The notes under the pieces were generated by a model. The model saw only the letters and a list, made by a program, of their open reading frames with translations. It was not told the DNA's origin and ran no database searches. The translations under genes were made by a program, and so were the position numbers. 64,000 nt of DNA from JADJRH01 sp046351455 (GTDB taxonomy: Bacteria > Myxococcota_A > Polyangia > Polyangiales > Polyangiaceae): positions 62,001 through 126,000 of the forward strand of contig JAXLYM010000007.1 of the NCBI GenBank assembly GCA_046351455.1. The letters are read 5' to 3'. Below are positions 9,101 to 17,252 of this stretch, in pieces. The number at the start of each line of letters is the position of its first letter. Position 1 is the first letter of the stretch.

Positions 9101-9208
9101 TCGAGCCCGCTCGCGCGGCGTCCGGCGATCGAGGTCGACGAGGCGGACGCGGCCCACCGGATCGTGCGGGCCGGGATTTCCCGCGTGATCGTGAAGGGGG
9201 CGCGATGA
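6134..9208 (+). CDS. Duplicated PgsC/CapC-like membrane protein fused to a degenerate hydrolase-like domain
   Basis: 1024 aa. Residues 17-360 contain two PgsC-like modules. GWTYAGLVVPG at residue 40 and GWDYNGILVPG at residue 221 start corresponding blocks, each followed by a Pro, an Glu-Ala/Gly helix and further membrane segments. Normal PgsC (about 150 aa) has one. PgsC is the membrane partner of the poly-gamma-glutamate ligase PgsB. The soluble remainder includes VLVEVPAPLWEMGT (713-726), which aligns without gaps to the presumed active-site stretch of the lipoprotein encoded at 11631. Two of that protein's histidines are Ala719 and Gln787 here, and one is kept (His773), so this copy is probably inactive and structural or substrate-binding. 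The ATG at 6134 has a CAGG 9 nt upstream; Met17 (6182) matches the usual PgsC start. It overlaps the next gene by ATGA. Confidence 0.8.
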   Translation: MSSLLAASIAVFPSNGMDRSLHVAVLIGLCLTTFFTEAFGWTYAGLVVPGYVATVFAASPVTGAVVVVEGILTYLLVALIGRWVTKTGAWSTAFGRERFYLFIVCAVVVRIAMDGWALPRLGERYHLDRAHELYSLGLVLVPLVANAFWNAGLVNALPRLGFVSLLTYLLLALLFRYTNLSVSRFQVINDSLSLKFLQEPKAHLILVIGAFLGARNNVRYGWDYNGILVPGLLAVAWYEPTKLLTTGIEALVVYFLCVQVTTRPPFSRMLIVGPRRTLMAYVVGFFVKLAGSHVLARVAPGVQLIDYFGFGYLLPALIAVKIWNKDNVGVVLMPTLQVSITAFLLGNGLGWALGRLLPSSPSLAVATAAIEERPSAALSLMLADSSRRLSVVVSRSETRANDAARDVAADVLARGEVQAVTLAVAAEAGVEVHRAGSDRPFFVLGPHVVDPDMTPAAPRAALRKSEGASRWMILAEPRGAGSGLPVVAERVASAIGADAIVMLSPYPELHADDVLFARRVERLLAPVNVILMTEADAAAGSAPVLQLADRLGAVDATALERTLGTPMEIRWRGGAEPIEGPWPAAPHLRVAPDAAERLVASMLDAPEVVVWNGAVLPELRAHIGELTTIVPPYRPPSIEEMRLFDAVLVPAMLAPSEAPSAWARAIAGQLGFRFLRIGPSGEPPRAWGLAEIGVTRRGSPTWIVRADGGRADVLVEVPAPLWEMGTAGAGMAISEALSARGLLLQGALPNADPLGASDPRRWSGRRSYYQRVHETWLGAGRNTVSIQAIAPDRGFTDDAVIAYGFEVLDRKQSPAWAAPLERFLGHDLQLEAVLYDGAGERAPFSGSADPTMAYARRFEPGSSAIVYIAGPARVGFDLLTSERDERIARTLTAHGDAVASLDVAGRALTLATCRSRDDACWPEPSARAACEPDHAWDLLATYADLGYPADLEAARSSRGGCWLEVIRDDATGRVWALLARPGEARLVPLSSPLARRPAIEVDEADAAHRIVRAGISRVIVKGAR

Positions 9209-11634
9209 TCCGCTGGCTCATCGCGGCCGTGCTCGTGATGATCGCGGTGGCCCTGCTGTGGCCCGTGGCCGGCCAGCAGACCGCGGCGGAGGCCCCCGGC
9301 GCGCCGCGCGACATCCTCGGCTACGAGCTCGATCCCGTGCGCCCGCTGGAGATCGAGGTGCCCGCGCCGATCGACGCGCTCTACATCTCCACGTGGGCGG
9401 TGCTCGACGATCCGGCGTGCGAGCCGGTGGATCGTTACGCGTACGGGATCGTGGCCTCGTTCATCGACGAGAACGGGCGCGACGTGGGCGTGCGCGAGTT
9501 CGATCTCGTGTCGCGGCGCGAGTGCGACGGTGAGCCGAACACGCGCCTCGCGGACTCCCCGGATCCCGTGGCGGATCATCGCACGCTCGTCCTGCGGACC
9601 GCGGACATCCTCCCGCGCGGCGGCCGCATGCGCCTCTTCGCGCGGCTCGGCCTCACGAAGGCGGTGATCGCGATGATCGAGGCGCGGTACCGGCGCGATC
9701 CGTACGCCGAGCAGGCGCGCGAGCTCGCGTTCAATTTGCAGGATCGCAAGCGGATCGCCGGGCGGATCACGTCGCTCGGGTTCGCGGATCTGCCGGCGAG
9801 CGCGCGGTCGGAGATCGCGGGCGCGTGGTCGAGGCGCGTGGACGCCTCCGGGATCGACGGGCGCGACTACTTCCTCCGGCGCCTCATGATCCGCGACTTC
9901 ACGACGCCGCTGCCCGCCGCGGAGTCGCCGCCCGTGGGCTTCCCGATCAGCGCACGCCACTTCGCGGCGTACAACCTCGACGGCGCGCTCGACGTCGAGC
10001 TCGCGGGCCCCGCGGGGACGAAGGTGAAGGTGCGCGATCCGCGCGGCGCCGGCGCGGTCGTGCTGCTCGGCCCGGAGGGCACCGCGCGCGTGAAGCTCGC
10101 GGACGGGCCGCTCCGCACGGTGGTCCTCGAAGGCGACGGCGCCGACGTGCACGTGCAGACGATCGTGGGCTCGCTGCCGGACGCGCTGCGGCAGATCGGC
10201 GACGTGAAGCGCCGTCCGGTGCCGGGCGATCGCGTCGAGCTGGTGCCGGATCTGCGGCTCGTGAAGCACGCCTCGCTCGATCCGGTGCGCCCGGTGATCG
10301 CGCACGTCACGGACGGCAGCGTGCTGCGCGTCGAGCTGCGCGGCGCCCTCGCGGAAGAGGACCCGGCGGAGGAGATGACGATCCCGATCCAGGTCACGTG
10401 GGGGAGCGCGTCGGATCAGCGGATCGCCCAGGAAATCAAGCTCCCGCGCTCGCGCTTCGAGCGGTGGGGCGACGGGACCGACGCGACCGATCGCGTGAAG
10501 CTGCTCCTGCGGCCCGCGGCGTCCGCCGGGACGGCGCTCATCACGGGCGGCCCCGCGGGGCGCGTCGTGCTCAAGGTGTTCGATCCGCGCGTGCAGGATC
10601 TGCTGACGTTGCCGTACCGCGTCGAGCTGCAGCCCGAGGAGATCTGGCGCTACCCGCCCTTCGATCTGCGGCAGTGGGTGCCCGTGCTGCCCGAGAACCA
10701 CGAGGAGCTGCGCGAGGACGGCCGCTGGTTCGAGCTGCGCGAGCAGGTGCGGATCGAGAAGCCCGGCTCCGGCGAAGGGGCGTCTTCGGCGCGGGCGCAG
10801 CGGCCGGAGCGCGTGCTCGTGCCCGAGAACAACCCGGTGCGCCGCCGCTTCTTCGCGAAGACGACGCTGCTCACCGGCGACGAAAAGCCCGGCGAAGTGT
10901 GGACCGCGCTCACGTCGGCTCCCCGGCGCGTGATCATCCCGTCGGAGGGGCCGGCGGCGCGCCGCGCGAGCCTCCTCTTCCGCGCGGACGCCTCGGCGCT
11001 CGGCGCGGTGTGGAACCTCCGCGAGGGCGACGCGATCATCGGCTCGGCGAAGATGCCGCTCACCTCCGGGACGCACGATGTCCTTCTGGATCCGGGTCCG
11101 CACGCGCTGCGGCTCGACGGCCCGAGCGACGCGCTGTTCTTCGTCGACGCGGCGCCCGAGAGCGGCGGCGAGGTGGTCCGCGAGCGCACCGTGTTCGAGC
11201 TGACGAAGGCCGCGCCCATCGATCTCCGCTTCCCGCAGCGCGCGGATCAGCCGCTCACGGTGGTGCTCTTCGTCGTCACCGAGGGCGAGGCCGCGCCGTG
11301 GTCGATCCGCTACCGCATCGATCGCGGCAAGCCGGAGGCGCTCGTGGGCCGCTTCTTCCACACGCTGACGGTCCCCTCCGGCGTGCTGACGAGCGACGGA
11401 GCCGGCGCGGCGCGGGGCTGGCTGTGGGAGTCGCCGAAGGCCGGCGTCACGCCGCGCGACGCGATGACGAAGGCGAAGATCCCGATCGGGGACGACCTCG
11501 TCCCGGGCCGCCGCACCGTGCACCTGGAGCTCGCGGAGGCGCGCGGTCCGGTGTGGATCGCCGCGGTGCTTTACGGGCAAGCTCCCGAGACGTCCGACGC
11601 GAGGCCGAGCATGTGGGTCGAGGTGCCGGAATGA
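9205..11634 (+). CDS. Secreted/anchored beta-rich protein of the PgsBC-like operon
   Basis: 809 aa, unrecognised. An N-terminal hydrophobic segment (about residues 3-20) is a signal peptide or anchor, putting the rest in the periplasm. The body is beta-rich with several sandwich-like modules. Motifs such as GTHDVLLDPGPHALRL (about residue 620) resemble carbohydrate- or polymer-binding folds. No catalytic motif is evident. It starts within the stop codon of the membrane gene (ATGA) and ends the same way into the hydrolase gene, so its product is made with theirs. By position it takes the place of the accessory PgsA/PgsE-type subunits of known systems, but no sequence similarity to those is claimed. 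Confidence 0.7.
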   Translation: MIRWLIAAVLVMIAVALLWPVAGQQTAAEAPGAPRDILGYELDPVRPLEIEVPAPIDALYISTWAVLDDPACEPVDRYAYGIVASFIDENGRDVGVREFDLVSRRECDGEPNTRLADSPDPVADHRTLVLRTADILPRGGRMRLFARLGLTKAVIAMIEARYRRDPYAEQARELAFNLQDRKRIAGRITSLGFADLPASARSEIAGAWSRRVDASGIDGRDYFLRRLMIRDFTTPLPAAESPPVGFPISARHFAAYNLDGALDVELAGPAGTKVKVRDPRGAGAVVLLGPEGTARVKLADGPLRTVVLEGDGADVHVQTIVGSLPDALRQIGDVKRRPVPGDRVELVPDLRLVKHASLDPVRPVIAHVTDGSVLRVELRGALAEEDPAEEMTIPIQVTWGSASDQRIAQEIKLPRSRFERWGDGTDATDRVKLLLRPAASAGTALITGGPAGRVVLKVFDPRVQDLLTLPYRVELQPEEIWRYPPFDLRQWVPVLPENHEELREDGRWFELREQVRIEKPGSGEGASSARAQRPERVLVPENNPVRRRFFAKTTLLTGDEKPGEVWTALTSAPRRVIIPSEGPAARRASLLFRADASALGAVWNLREGDAIIGSAKMPLTSGTHDVLLDPGPHALRLDGPSDALFFVDAAPESGGEVVRERTVFELTKAAPIDLRFPQRADQPLTVVLFVVTEGEAAPWSIRYRIDRGKPEALVGRFFHTLTVPSGVLTSDGAGAARGWLWESPKAGVTPRDAMTKAKIPIGDDLVPGRRTVHLELAEARGPVWIAAVLYGQAPETSDARPSMWVEVPE

Positions 11635-12572
11635 TGCGAACCGCCACTCTGGGGATCGTGATGACCTTGGCGAGCTGTGGAGGAACCTGCAAGCACGACG
11701 CGACGCCCGTCCGCGAGGTGCGCCCCGCGCCGCGGAGCGAGGCCATGGCGCCCCTCGCGACGCGCCTGGAAGAGCTTCGAAAAGGCGGCCGCCGCGACGT
11801 CACGTACCGCCCGCCGACGCCGGAGGAAGAGCGCGCGTTCGCGGCGTGGGTCGACGTCGTCGCGCGCGCCGCGATCGCCGGGAGGCCGCCCGCCGCCGCG
11901 CCGCCGCCGGGCTTCACGCTGGAGCGCGTCGGCGATCTGTGGCTGCTCGCGGAGCGGCCGGAGGCGAGGCGAGGCGCCGGCGCGATCGTGATCCGCGAGG
12001 GCGCCGCGGCCCCGGTGCTCGTGCAGGCGCCGCACACGTTCTTCGACGTCGGCACGCTCCCCGTCGCGCTCGACGCGTTCGACGCGGGCCGCTGCCGCGC
12101 GCTCTTCATCAACACGGTTCACCGCTACGCCGCGGGCCGCGGGGACGAGACCGGCGACGACGAAGGCGGCGACTCGATCTCGGACGTGGCGCACACCCCC
12201 GCGTCCTTCTTCCTCGCGGGCCACCGAGCGCTCCTCGCGGCGCAGCCCGGCGCGTGGACGGTGCAGCTCCACGGCTTCGGCGACGACCGCGCGCCCGGCG
12301 TCCTCGCGATCCTGAGCGCCTCCGTCACGACCGCCTCGCTCGCCGACGTGACGGCGCGCGCCCGCAGCGTCCTCGGCGACGACGTGCGCCGCTACCCCGA
12401 CGAGATCCGCGTCCTCGGCGCGCTCCGCAACGTGGAGGCCGCCGCGAGCCGCGACGCCTCCGCGCCGTTCCTTCACATCGAGATGTCGCGCACCCTCCGC
12501 GACAAACTGGGCGACGACGCCGATCTGCGGCGCCGCGCGGCCGCCGCGTTCCTCCCGGTGGGCGCTCCATGA
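11631..12572 (+). CDS. Zinc-hydrolase-like lipoprotein, poly-gamma-glutamate hydrolase-like
   Basis: 313 aa. A short signal peptide ends in the lipobox LASC, followed by a linker, so it is probably a membrane-anchored periplasmic enzyme. Candidate metal/catalytic residues are His135 and Asp139 (APHTFFD), His198 (AGHRALL), His214 (QLHGFGDD) and Glu284 (LHIEMSRTLR). This order, with a late Glu before an LR pair, resembles poly-gamma-glutamate hydrolases of the PghP type and the related N-formylglutamate amidohydrolase/M14 fold. It would trim or release a gamma-linked polymer or cross-link. The downstream domain of the 6134 protein is a probable inactive relative. It overlaps neighbours by ATGA at both ends. 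Family assignment is from motif pattern only. Confidence 0.65.
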   Translation: MMRTATLGIVMTLASCGGTCKHDATPVREVRPAPRSEAMAPLATRLEELRKGGRRDVTYRPPTPEEERAFAAWVDVVARAAIAGRPPAAAPPPGFTLERVGDLWLLAERPEARRGAGAIVIREGAAAPVLVQAPHTFFDVGTLPVALDAFDAGRCRALFINTVHRYAAGRGDETGDDEGGDSISDVAHTPASFFLAGHRALLAAQPGAWTVQLHGFGDDRAPGVLAILSASVTTASLADVTARARSVLGDDVRRYPDEIRVLGALRNVEAAASRDASAPFLHIEMSRTLRDKLGDDADLRRRAAAAFLPVGAP

Positions 12573-15500
12573 ACGTGCCGGGCCTCGACGCGGCCCTCCG
12601 GCTCCTGCGCGAGCGGGCGCACACCCGCGCCATCGCCGCGCGCCTCGGCGAGCTCGTGCCGCTCCTCGACGGACGCCTTCGAAAGACGGCCATTCGTGAC
12701 GTCGCGTCGCGCGTGGCCGCGGATCTCGGCGCGCCGCAGCCCGGCCCCCTCCCGCTCGCGGGCGCGCTCGTCCGCGTCGTGAGCGCGCTCCTGCAAGATC
12801 TGGCCGCGTGCGAGGCCGAGATCGCCGAGACGGCGCTCGCGTACCAGGCCGCGCCGGACCCCGAAGAGCAGCGCCGCGTCCTCGCGTCCTTCATCCGCGC
12901 GACCGTTCCGGAGCGCCTCCGCGCGCGCGCCGACATCAAAGCCACCGCCCGCTGGTTCGATCTCGAAGCCGCGCAGGAGCGGGGCTCGGCCCGCGTCGCC
13001 GATCGCGTGGATCGCCTGGAAATCGCGCTCCGATCGATCGCCCGCCTCGCGCACGATCTGGCCCCCGCGGAGGCCGTCACCCTCGCGTCGCGCGGCCGCC
13101 TCGTGGAGGTCGCGCTGCGCGCGGCCGCCGTCGGGATGCACCGCGCCGTCCGCGTCGTCGCGCTCCAGGCCTTGGGGCGCGTGCTCGCGGCGGCGCCGGC
13201 CGAGGAGCGCGCGGCGCTGCTCGGCGAGGAGGCGTGCGCCCTGATCCTCGCGTGGTCCCGCGGCGTGGACGCCGTGCGGTGGGCGCAGATCGCGGCCATC
13301 GAGATCGTGAGCGTGATCGCGCCGAACGATCTGCCTGGCCTCGCGAGCGAGCTCCTGGCGCGCCGCGAAGCGAAGGACGGGATGATCCTTCGCCGCAATG
13401 TTCTCCGCGTGATCGCCTCCGCGCGGCCTCCGGAGGCGATCGCCCTCGTGCGCTCCGCCGTAGACGATCCGAGCGAGCACGTCCGCCAGGAGCTGGCGCG
13501 CTCCCTCGCGGCGCTCTCCGCGTTCGACGAGCTGGCCGATCTCGTGTTGAGCGACGGTTCCCCGCGCGTGCGCGGCGTCGCGCTGCGGTGCCTCGCCGCG
13601 TCCGCGAGCGCCAACGAGGACGCGCGCGCCGAGATCCGCCGCGTGCTCATCGTGCTGCTGTCCGCGCCGTCGCCGCCCCTCGTCTCGCGGTGCGCCCTCG
13701 CGGCCGTGCGCGATCTCTCCGCGGGCGCCGGCGCGCCTCTCCCGGCCGAGACGTTCGTCGCCGCGGTGACGGCGCTCGCGAACCTCCGCGACGCGGATCC
13801 GCAGATCGTGGAAGAGGCCACCGCGACGCTCCGCCTCCTCGAAGCCGAAGCGCGCCCCCCGATGCGAGAGGCGCGCGACGCGATCCAAAGCGCCCTCGCG
13901 AACCTCGGCGAAGGCGAGCGCCGCCGCGTCCTCTTGCCTGCGAACGCCGAGCGCCGCGACGTCGAGCGCGCCCTCGCGGTGGCCGCGCGCGGCGACATGG
14001 CGGTCGCGCTGCATCCTCTCGGAGGCCACGTTTGGCTCCTCACGCGCGGAGAGCCCCGCCGCCTTCGTTTGTGGCGCTTTCTGCACGAGCTGAAGACGCC
14101 GATGCCCGACAAACGAAAGGGCTACGTGCACACCCGCGCGCGCGTCTTCGCGGGCGAGATCGTCGCGCCCCCGATCGGCATGGCCGAGGTGACGCCCACG
14201 CGCGTCCCCGGCGAACGTCAGCTCTGCCCGCCCGTCGGAGGGTGGGGCCTCTTCCTCCCGCGCGTCGACGATCTCCTCTCCGTGTGCGGCGTCACCCCGC
14301 GCGCGCTCTCCCTCGTCACGTCGGCCGGCACGATCACGGTGAAGGGCCCGAAGACGCTGGAGCAGCGCCTGCGCGTGCGCCTCGCGATCTCCCTGAAATA
14401 CCCGCATTGGGCGGAGGTGCGGCAGCGCTCGCTCGCGGCGGTGGAGCCCGCGCAGAAGCGCCTCTACGCCGAGATGTGCGCCGCGAACGGCTTCGAATTC
14501 GCGATCGGCGACACCGGCGGAGAGATCGGCGACCGCCCCTTCGACGTGCCGCCGGTCCTCGCGCTGCGTTACCTCGGCGTCCTCCCGCCCGCGATTTTCC
14601 CTTGGATCCGTGAGATCGGATCGTACGTCGTCTCGCGCACCGGCAACTCGCCGACGAACCTCGCGTGGCTGATCCTGTTCGTGTTCGGCTTCCTGCTGGT
14701 GCGCTCCGCGTGGACGATGCGCGAGATCGAGCGCATGCGCGCGCGCATCCCGCTCACGATCGGAGGCTGGGGCACGCGCGGCAAATCCGGCTCCGAGCGC
14801 CTCAAGGCGGCCATGTTCCACGCGATGCGGTACGACGTCGTCGTCAAGACGACCGGCTGCGAGGCGATGTTCATCCACGCGATGCGCGACCTGCCCTCGC
14901 AGGAGATCTTCATCTACCGCCCGTACGACAAGGCGACGATCTGGGAGCAGAAGAACGTGCTCGCCTACGCGGTGAACCTCCGCGCGCAGGTCTATCTCTG
15001 GGAGTGCATGGCGCTGCAGCCGCTCTTCGTGGAGACGCTGCAGAACGAGTGGATGAAGGACCGCGTCACCACGCTGACCAACGCCTACCCGGATCACGAG
15101 GACATCCAGGGCCCCGGCGGCGAGGACGTCGCGCGCGTCATCGCGAAGTTCATGCCCCCCGGCGGCACCACGTTCACGAGCGAGGAGCAGATGCTGCCGC
15201 TCCTTTCAGACTCCGCGCGCCGCAAGGGGACGAAGCTCATCCCGGTGCCGCCGATCGAGGCGGATCTGCTCCCGATCGATCTCCTGGAGCGCCTGCCGTA
15301 CCAGGAGCACCCGCGCAACGTCGCCTTGATCTTGGCGCTCGCGGAGCACTACGGCATCGATCGCGAGCACGCCTTCGTGGAGATCGCGGACCACGTGATC
15401 ATGGACCTCGGCGTGCTCAAGACGTACGGCCCGATCGACGTCAGCGGCCGCGTGGCGACGTTCTCGAACGGCATGAGCGCGAACGAGCGCGCCGGCTTCC

Positions 15501-16801
15501 TCTCGAACTGGACGCGCCTCGCGTTCGACAAACACGACGTCGACGTGACGCCCTTCGAGTCGACGCTCGCGATCGTGAACAACCGCGCCGATCGCGTCGC
15601 GCGGTCGCGTGTGTTCGCGCAGATCCTGGTGGACGACGCGCCGTGCAACAGCATCGTGCTCATCAACTCCAACCTCGGCGGCATGCTCCAGTTCATCACG
15701 GAGGCGCTGGACGCCCGCATGACGGAGGCGACGCTCGCCGGTGAAGGCGGCCCCGAGCGAGCGCTGGAACGCTTCGACGCGCAGATGCGCCGGCTCGGCG
15801 TGCGATCGAGCGACGCGACGCTGGAGGAGAGCGTGCGGTTCATGTTGAAGTCGCTGCCCCTCGACGACGTGGAGGTGGCGGAGATCCTCGCGGGTCCGGA
15901 CGTGGCGAAGGCGCTCGCGGAATTGAGCCCCGACATCGGCCCCGCCCTCGAAAAAGCGCTCGCCGCGCACGCTCCGGCCGAAGAGAAAGACGATCTGCGC
16001 CACGACATCGCGCGCCACGCGACGAGGTTCGCGACGCAGCAATCGATTCGAAGGAAGGCGCGAAAGGCGGTGTCGGAGGCGCTCGAGCGAGGTGCGCAAT
16101 CGGAGGCGGACGCGGCGTTTCGCGCGGCGTACCGCGAGATCTTCCTCGGCCGCATCGCGATCCTCTGGAACACGGACGCGACCGGCGATCAGGTCATCGA
16201 CTTCATGATCCGCGAGATCCCGCCGGGCTTCCGCGTGCGCATCATGGGCTGTCAGAACATCAAGGGAACCGGCCTCGACTTCGTGTACCGCTGGCTCCAG
16301 ATCGACCGCGCCGCCCAGCAAATGCAGCGCGCCGGGGAGACGCCGAGCGCGCGAGCCGAGGTGTTGAGCTGGGTCCTCTCCCACGCCGACTGGGGCCTCT
16401 ACGACGTCCGCGCGACCCTGACAGCACTGCGTGCATTCAAGGTCGAAGGCAAGGAGTGGAGCCAGCACGCGCCTTTGCTCGACAACGCGATCGCCCGCAT
16501 GCAGAACCTCGCGCGCGACAAGAAGGCGGCCCTGGCGGCGACGGGAAAAGCGGGCCTGGGCGCCGTGATCCTCGGCCGCTTGGAGCGCTTCGTCGACCAC
16601 CTCGACTCGGTCCGTCGCACCTACTGGGCCGCACAAATCATGGCCGATCTGTACGCGGGCCGACTGGGCCACGGAAGGGCCGCCATCCTGATGCGCGACG
16701 TCGTCGGCCGCGGCAAAGGCGGCTGGCTCGTCAAGGACCTCCGCAAGTGGAACGAAAAGCGCCTGGCAAAGAAGGCCGCCGCGCAAAAGAAACCAACCTG
16801 A
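12569..16801 (+). CDS. HEAT-repeat protein fused to PgsB/CapB-like amide ligase
   Basis: 1410 aa. About residues 1-450 are alpha-helical with HEAT-like repeats, for example SEHVRQELARSLAAL and SPRVRGVALRCLAA. A membrane segment lies at about 695-715. The C-terminal half is a PgsB/CapB-type Mur-ligase-like enzyme. The P-loop is GTRGKSG at 735-741 (PgsB has GTRGKSS). YRPYDKATIWEQ, WECMALQPLF and TNAYPDHEDIQGP are the other family signatures. This family ATP-dependently joins glutamate through the gamma-carboxyl. A helical extension follows to the end. PgsB is normally about 400 aa, so this protein is more than three times longer. The start overlaps the previous stop (ATGA), and repeat R9 begins 3 bp after its stop codon. 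Confidence 0.85.
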   Translation: MNVPGLDAALRLLRERAHTRAIAARLGELVPLLDGRLRKTAIRDVASRVAADLGAPQPGPLPLAGALVRVVSALLQDLAACEAEIAETALAYQAAPDPEEQRRVLASFIRATVPERLRARADIKATARWFDLEAAQERGSARVADRVDRLEIALRSIARLAHDLAPAEAVTLASRGRLVEVALRAAAVGMHRAVRVVALQALGRVLAAAPAEERAALLGEEACALILAWSRGVDAVRWAQIAAIEIVSVIAPNDLPGLASELLARREAKDGMILRRNVLRVIASARPPEAIALVRSAVDDPSEHVRQELARSLAALSAFDELADLVLSDGSPRVRGVALRCLAASASANEDARAEIRRVLIVLLSAPSPPLVSRCALAAVRDLSAGAGAPLPAETFVAAVTALANLRDADPQIVEEATATLRLLEAEARPPMREARDAIQSALANLGEGERRRVLLPANAERRDVERALAVAARGDMAVALHPLGGHVWLLTRGEPRRLRLWRFLHELKTPMPDKRKGYVHTRARVFAGEIVAPPIGMAEVTPTRVPGERQLCPPVGGWGLFLPRVDDLLSVCGVTPRALSLVTSAGTITVKGPKTLEQRLRVRLAISLKYPHWAEVRQRSLAAVEPAQKRLYAEMCAANGFEFAIGDTGGEIGDRPFDVPPVLALRYLGVLPPAIFPWIREIGSYVVSRTGNSPTNLAWLILFVFGFLLVRSAWTMREIERMRARIPLTIGGWGTRGKSGSERLKAAMFHAMRYDVVVKTTGCEAMFIHAMRDLPSQEIFIYRPYDKATIWEQKNVLAYAVNLRAQVYLWECMALQPLFVETLQNEWMKDRVTTLTNAYPDHEDIQGPGGEDVARVIAKFMPPGGTTFTSEEQMLPLLSDSARRKGTKLIPVPPIEADLLPIDLLERLPYQEHPRNVALILALAEHYGIDREHAFVEIADHVIMDLGVLKTYGPIDVSGRVATFSNGMSANERAGFLSNWTRLAFDKHDVDVTPFESTLAIVNNRADRVARSRVFAQILVDDAPCNSIVLINSNLGGMLQFITEALDARMTEATLAGEGGPERALERFDAQMRRLGVRSSDATLEESVRFMLKSLPLDDVEVAEILAGPDVAKALAELSPDIGPALEKALAAHAPAEEKDDLRHDIARHATRFATQQSIRRKARKAVSEALERGAQSEADAAFRAAYREIFLGRIAILWNTDATGDQVIDFMIREIPPGFRVRIMGCQNIKGTGLDFVYRWLQIDRAAQQMQRAGETPSARAEVLSWVLSHADWGLYDVRATLTALRAFKVEGKEWSQHAPLLDNAIARMQNLARDKKAALAATGKAGLGAVILGRLERFVDHLDSVRRTYWAAQIMADLYAGRLGHGRAAILMRDVVGRGKGGWLVKDLRKWNEKRLAKKAAAQKKPT

Positions 16802-16803
16802 CG

Positions 16804-16898
16804 AGGGTGCCCCCACCCGCCGTCCTCGCCGCTTTCAGCGTCTGCGGGCGGCGCCGCCCCCAAATCGCATCGCTTCGCGCTGCGAAGGGGGCGGAGCG
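16804..16898 (+). repeat. Family R repeat copy R9 (diverged)
   Basis: Plus orientation, starting 3 bp after the PgsB-like gene. It has a GGTGCCCCCACCC head, an AAATCGC middle and arms CGCCCCC/GGGGGCG in place of the usual CCCCTCCC/GGGAGGGG. The arms have changed but still pair. Confidence 0.55.
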
Positions 16899-17142
16899 CA
16901 CCGTCCATTCAGGAGCCGACTCGAAGCCTGTGTCGTGAGCGGAAACAAGCACTCTCCACCGGGCGGAGATTGGCCGTATTCTCTTCTTACGTCAGCGTTG
17001 TGCGGACTCGGACGAAATGCTCCCTCCCCGACCCGTGGAACATCCGATTGGGGAGCAACGTGGGCTGGCGCAGCCGGGGTCGGGCATCTCAGCAGTCGTC
17101 ACATCTTCGTCGTCGAAGCTAGTTCCGACGGCCGTTTCGTCA

Positions 17143-17190
17143 GCGGGGGAGTGATACGAGGGGGCGGAGCCCCCTTGTAAATCCCACAAA
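17143..17190 (+). repeat. Family B hairpin repeat copy B1
   Basis: GGGGGAGTGATACGA is followed by the hairpin GGGGGC-GGA-GCCCCC and TTGTAAAT. The same element occurs at 45009 and, in part, at 60602. Confidence 0.75.
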
Positions 17191-17252
17191 ATGGGGCGTT
17201 TACGGGGGTGAGCATCCCACCCCCCCCTTCTTCTGCTTCTTTGGATATGCTC

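Larger units (their letters stand above)
16802..17252. other. Intergenic region between convergent genes, repeats only
   Basis: About 450 bp with no credible gene. It contains diverged repeat R9 (16804-16898), an inverted pair around 17028-17083 (CCCCGACCCG and its near complement), and hairpin repeat B1 (17143-17190). GGGGGTG and CACCCCCCCC near 17204-17227 could act as a terminator for either flanking gene. Confidence 0.6.

Noticed and set aside
9205..12600. Long antisense frames opposite the beta-rich protein and hydrolase genes
   Set aside because: Arg/His-rich shadow translations; the ATGA-linked sense genes with signal peptides explain the region.
16935..17180. 81-codon frame between the PgsB-like gene and the FAD oxidoreductase
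   Set aside because: It runs through repeat B1 and inverted repeats, and its sequence resembles no protein.
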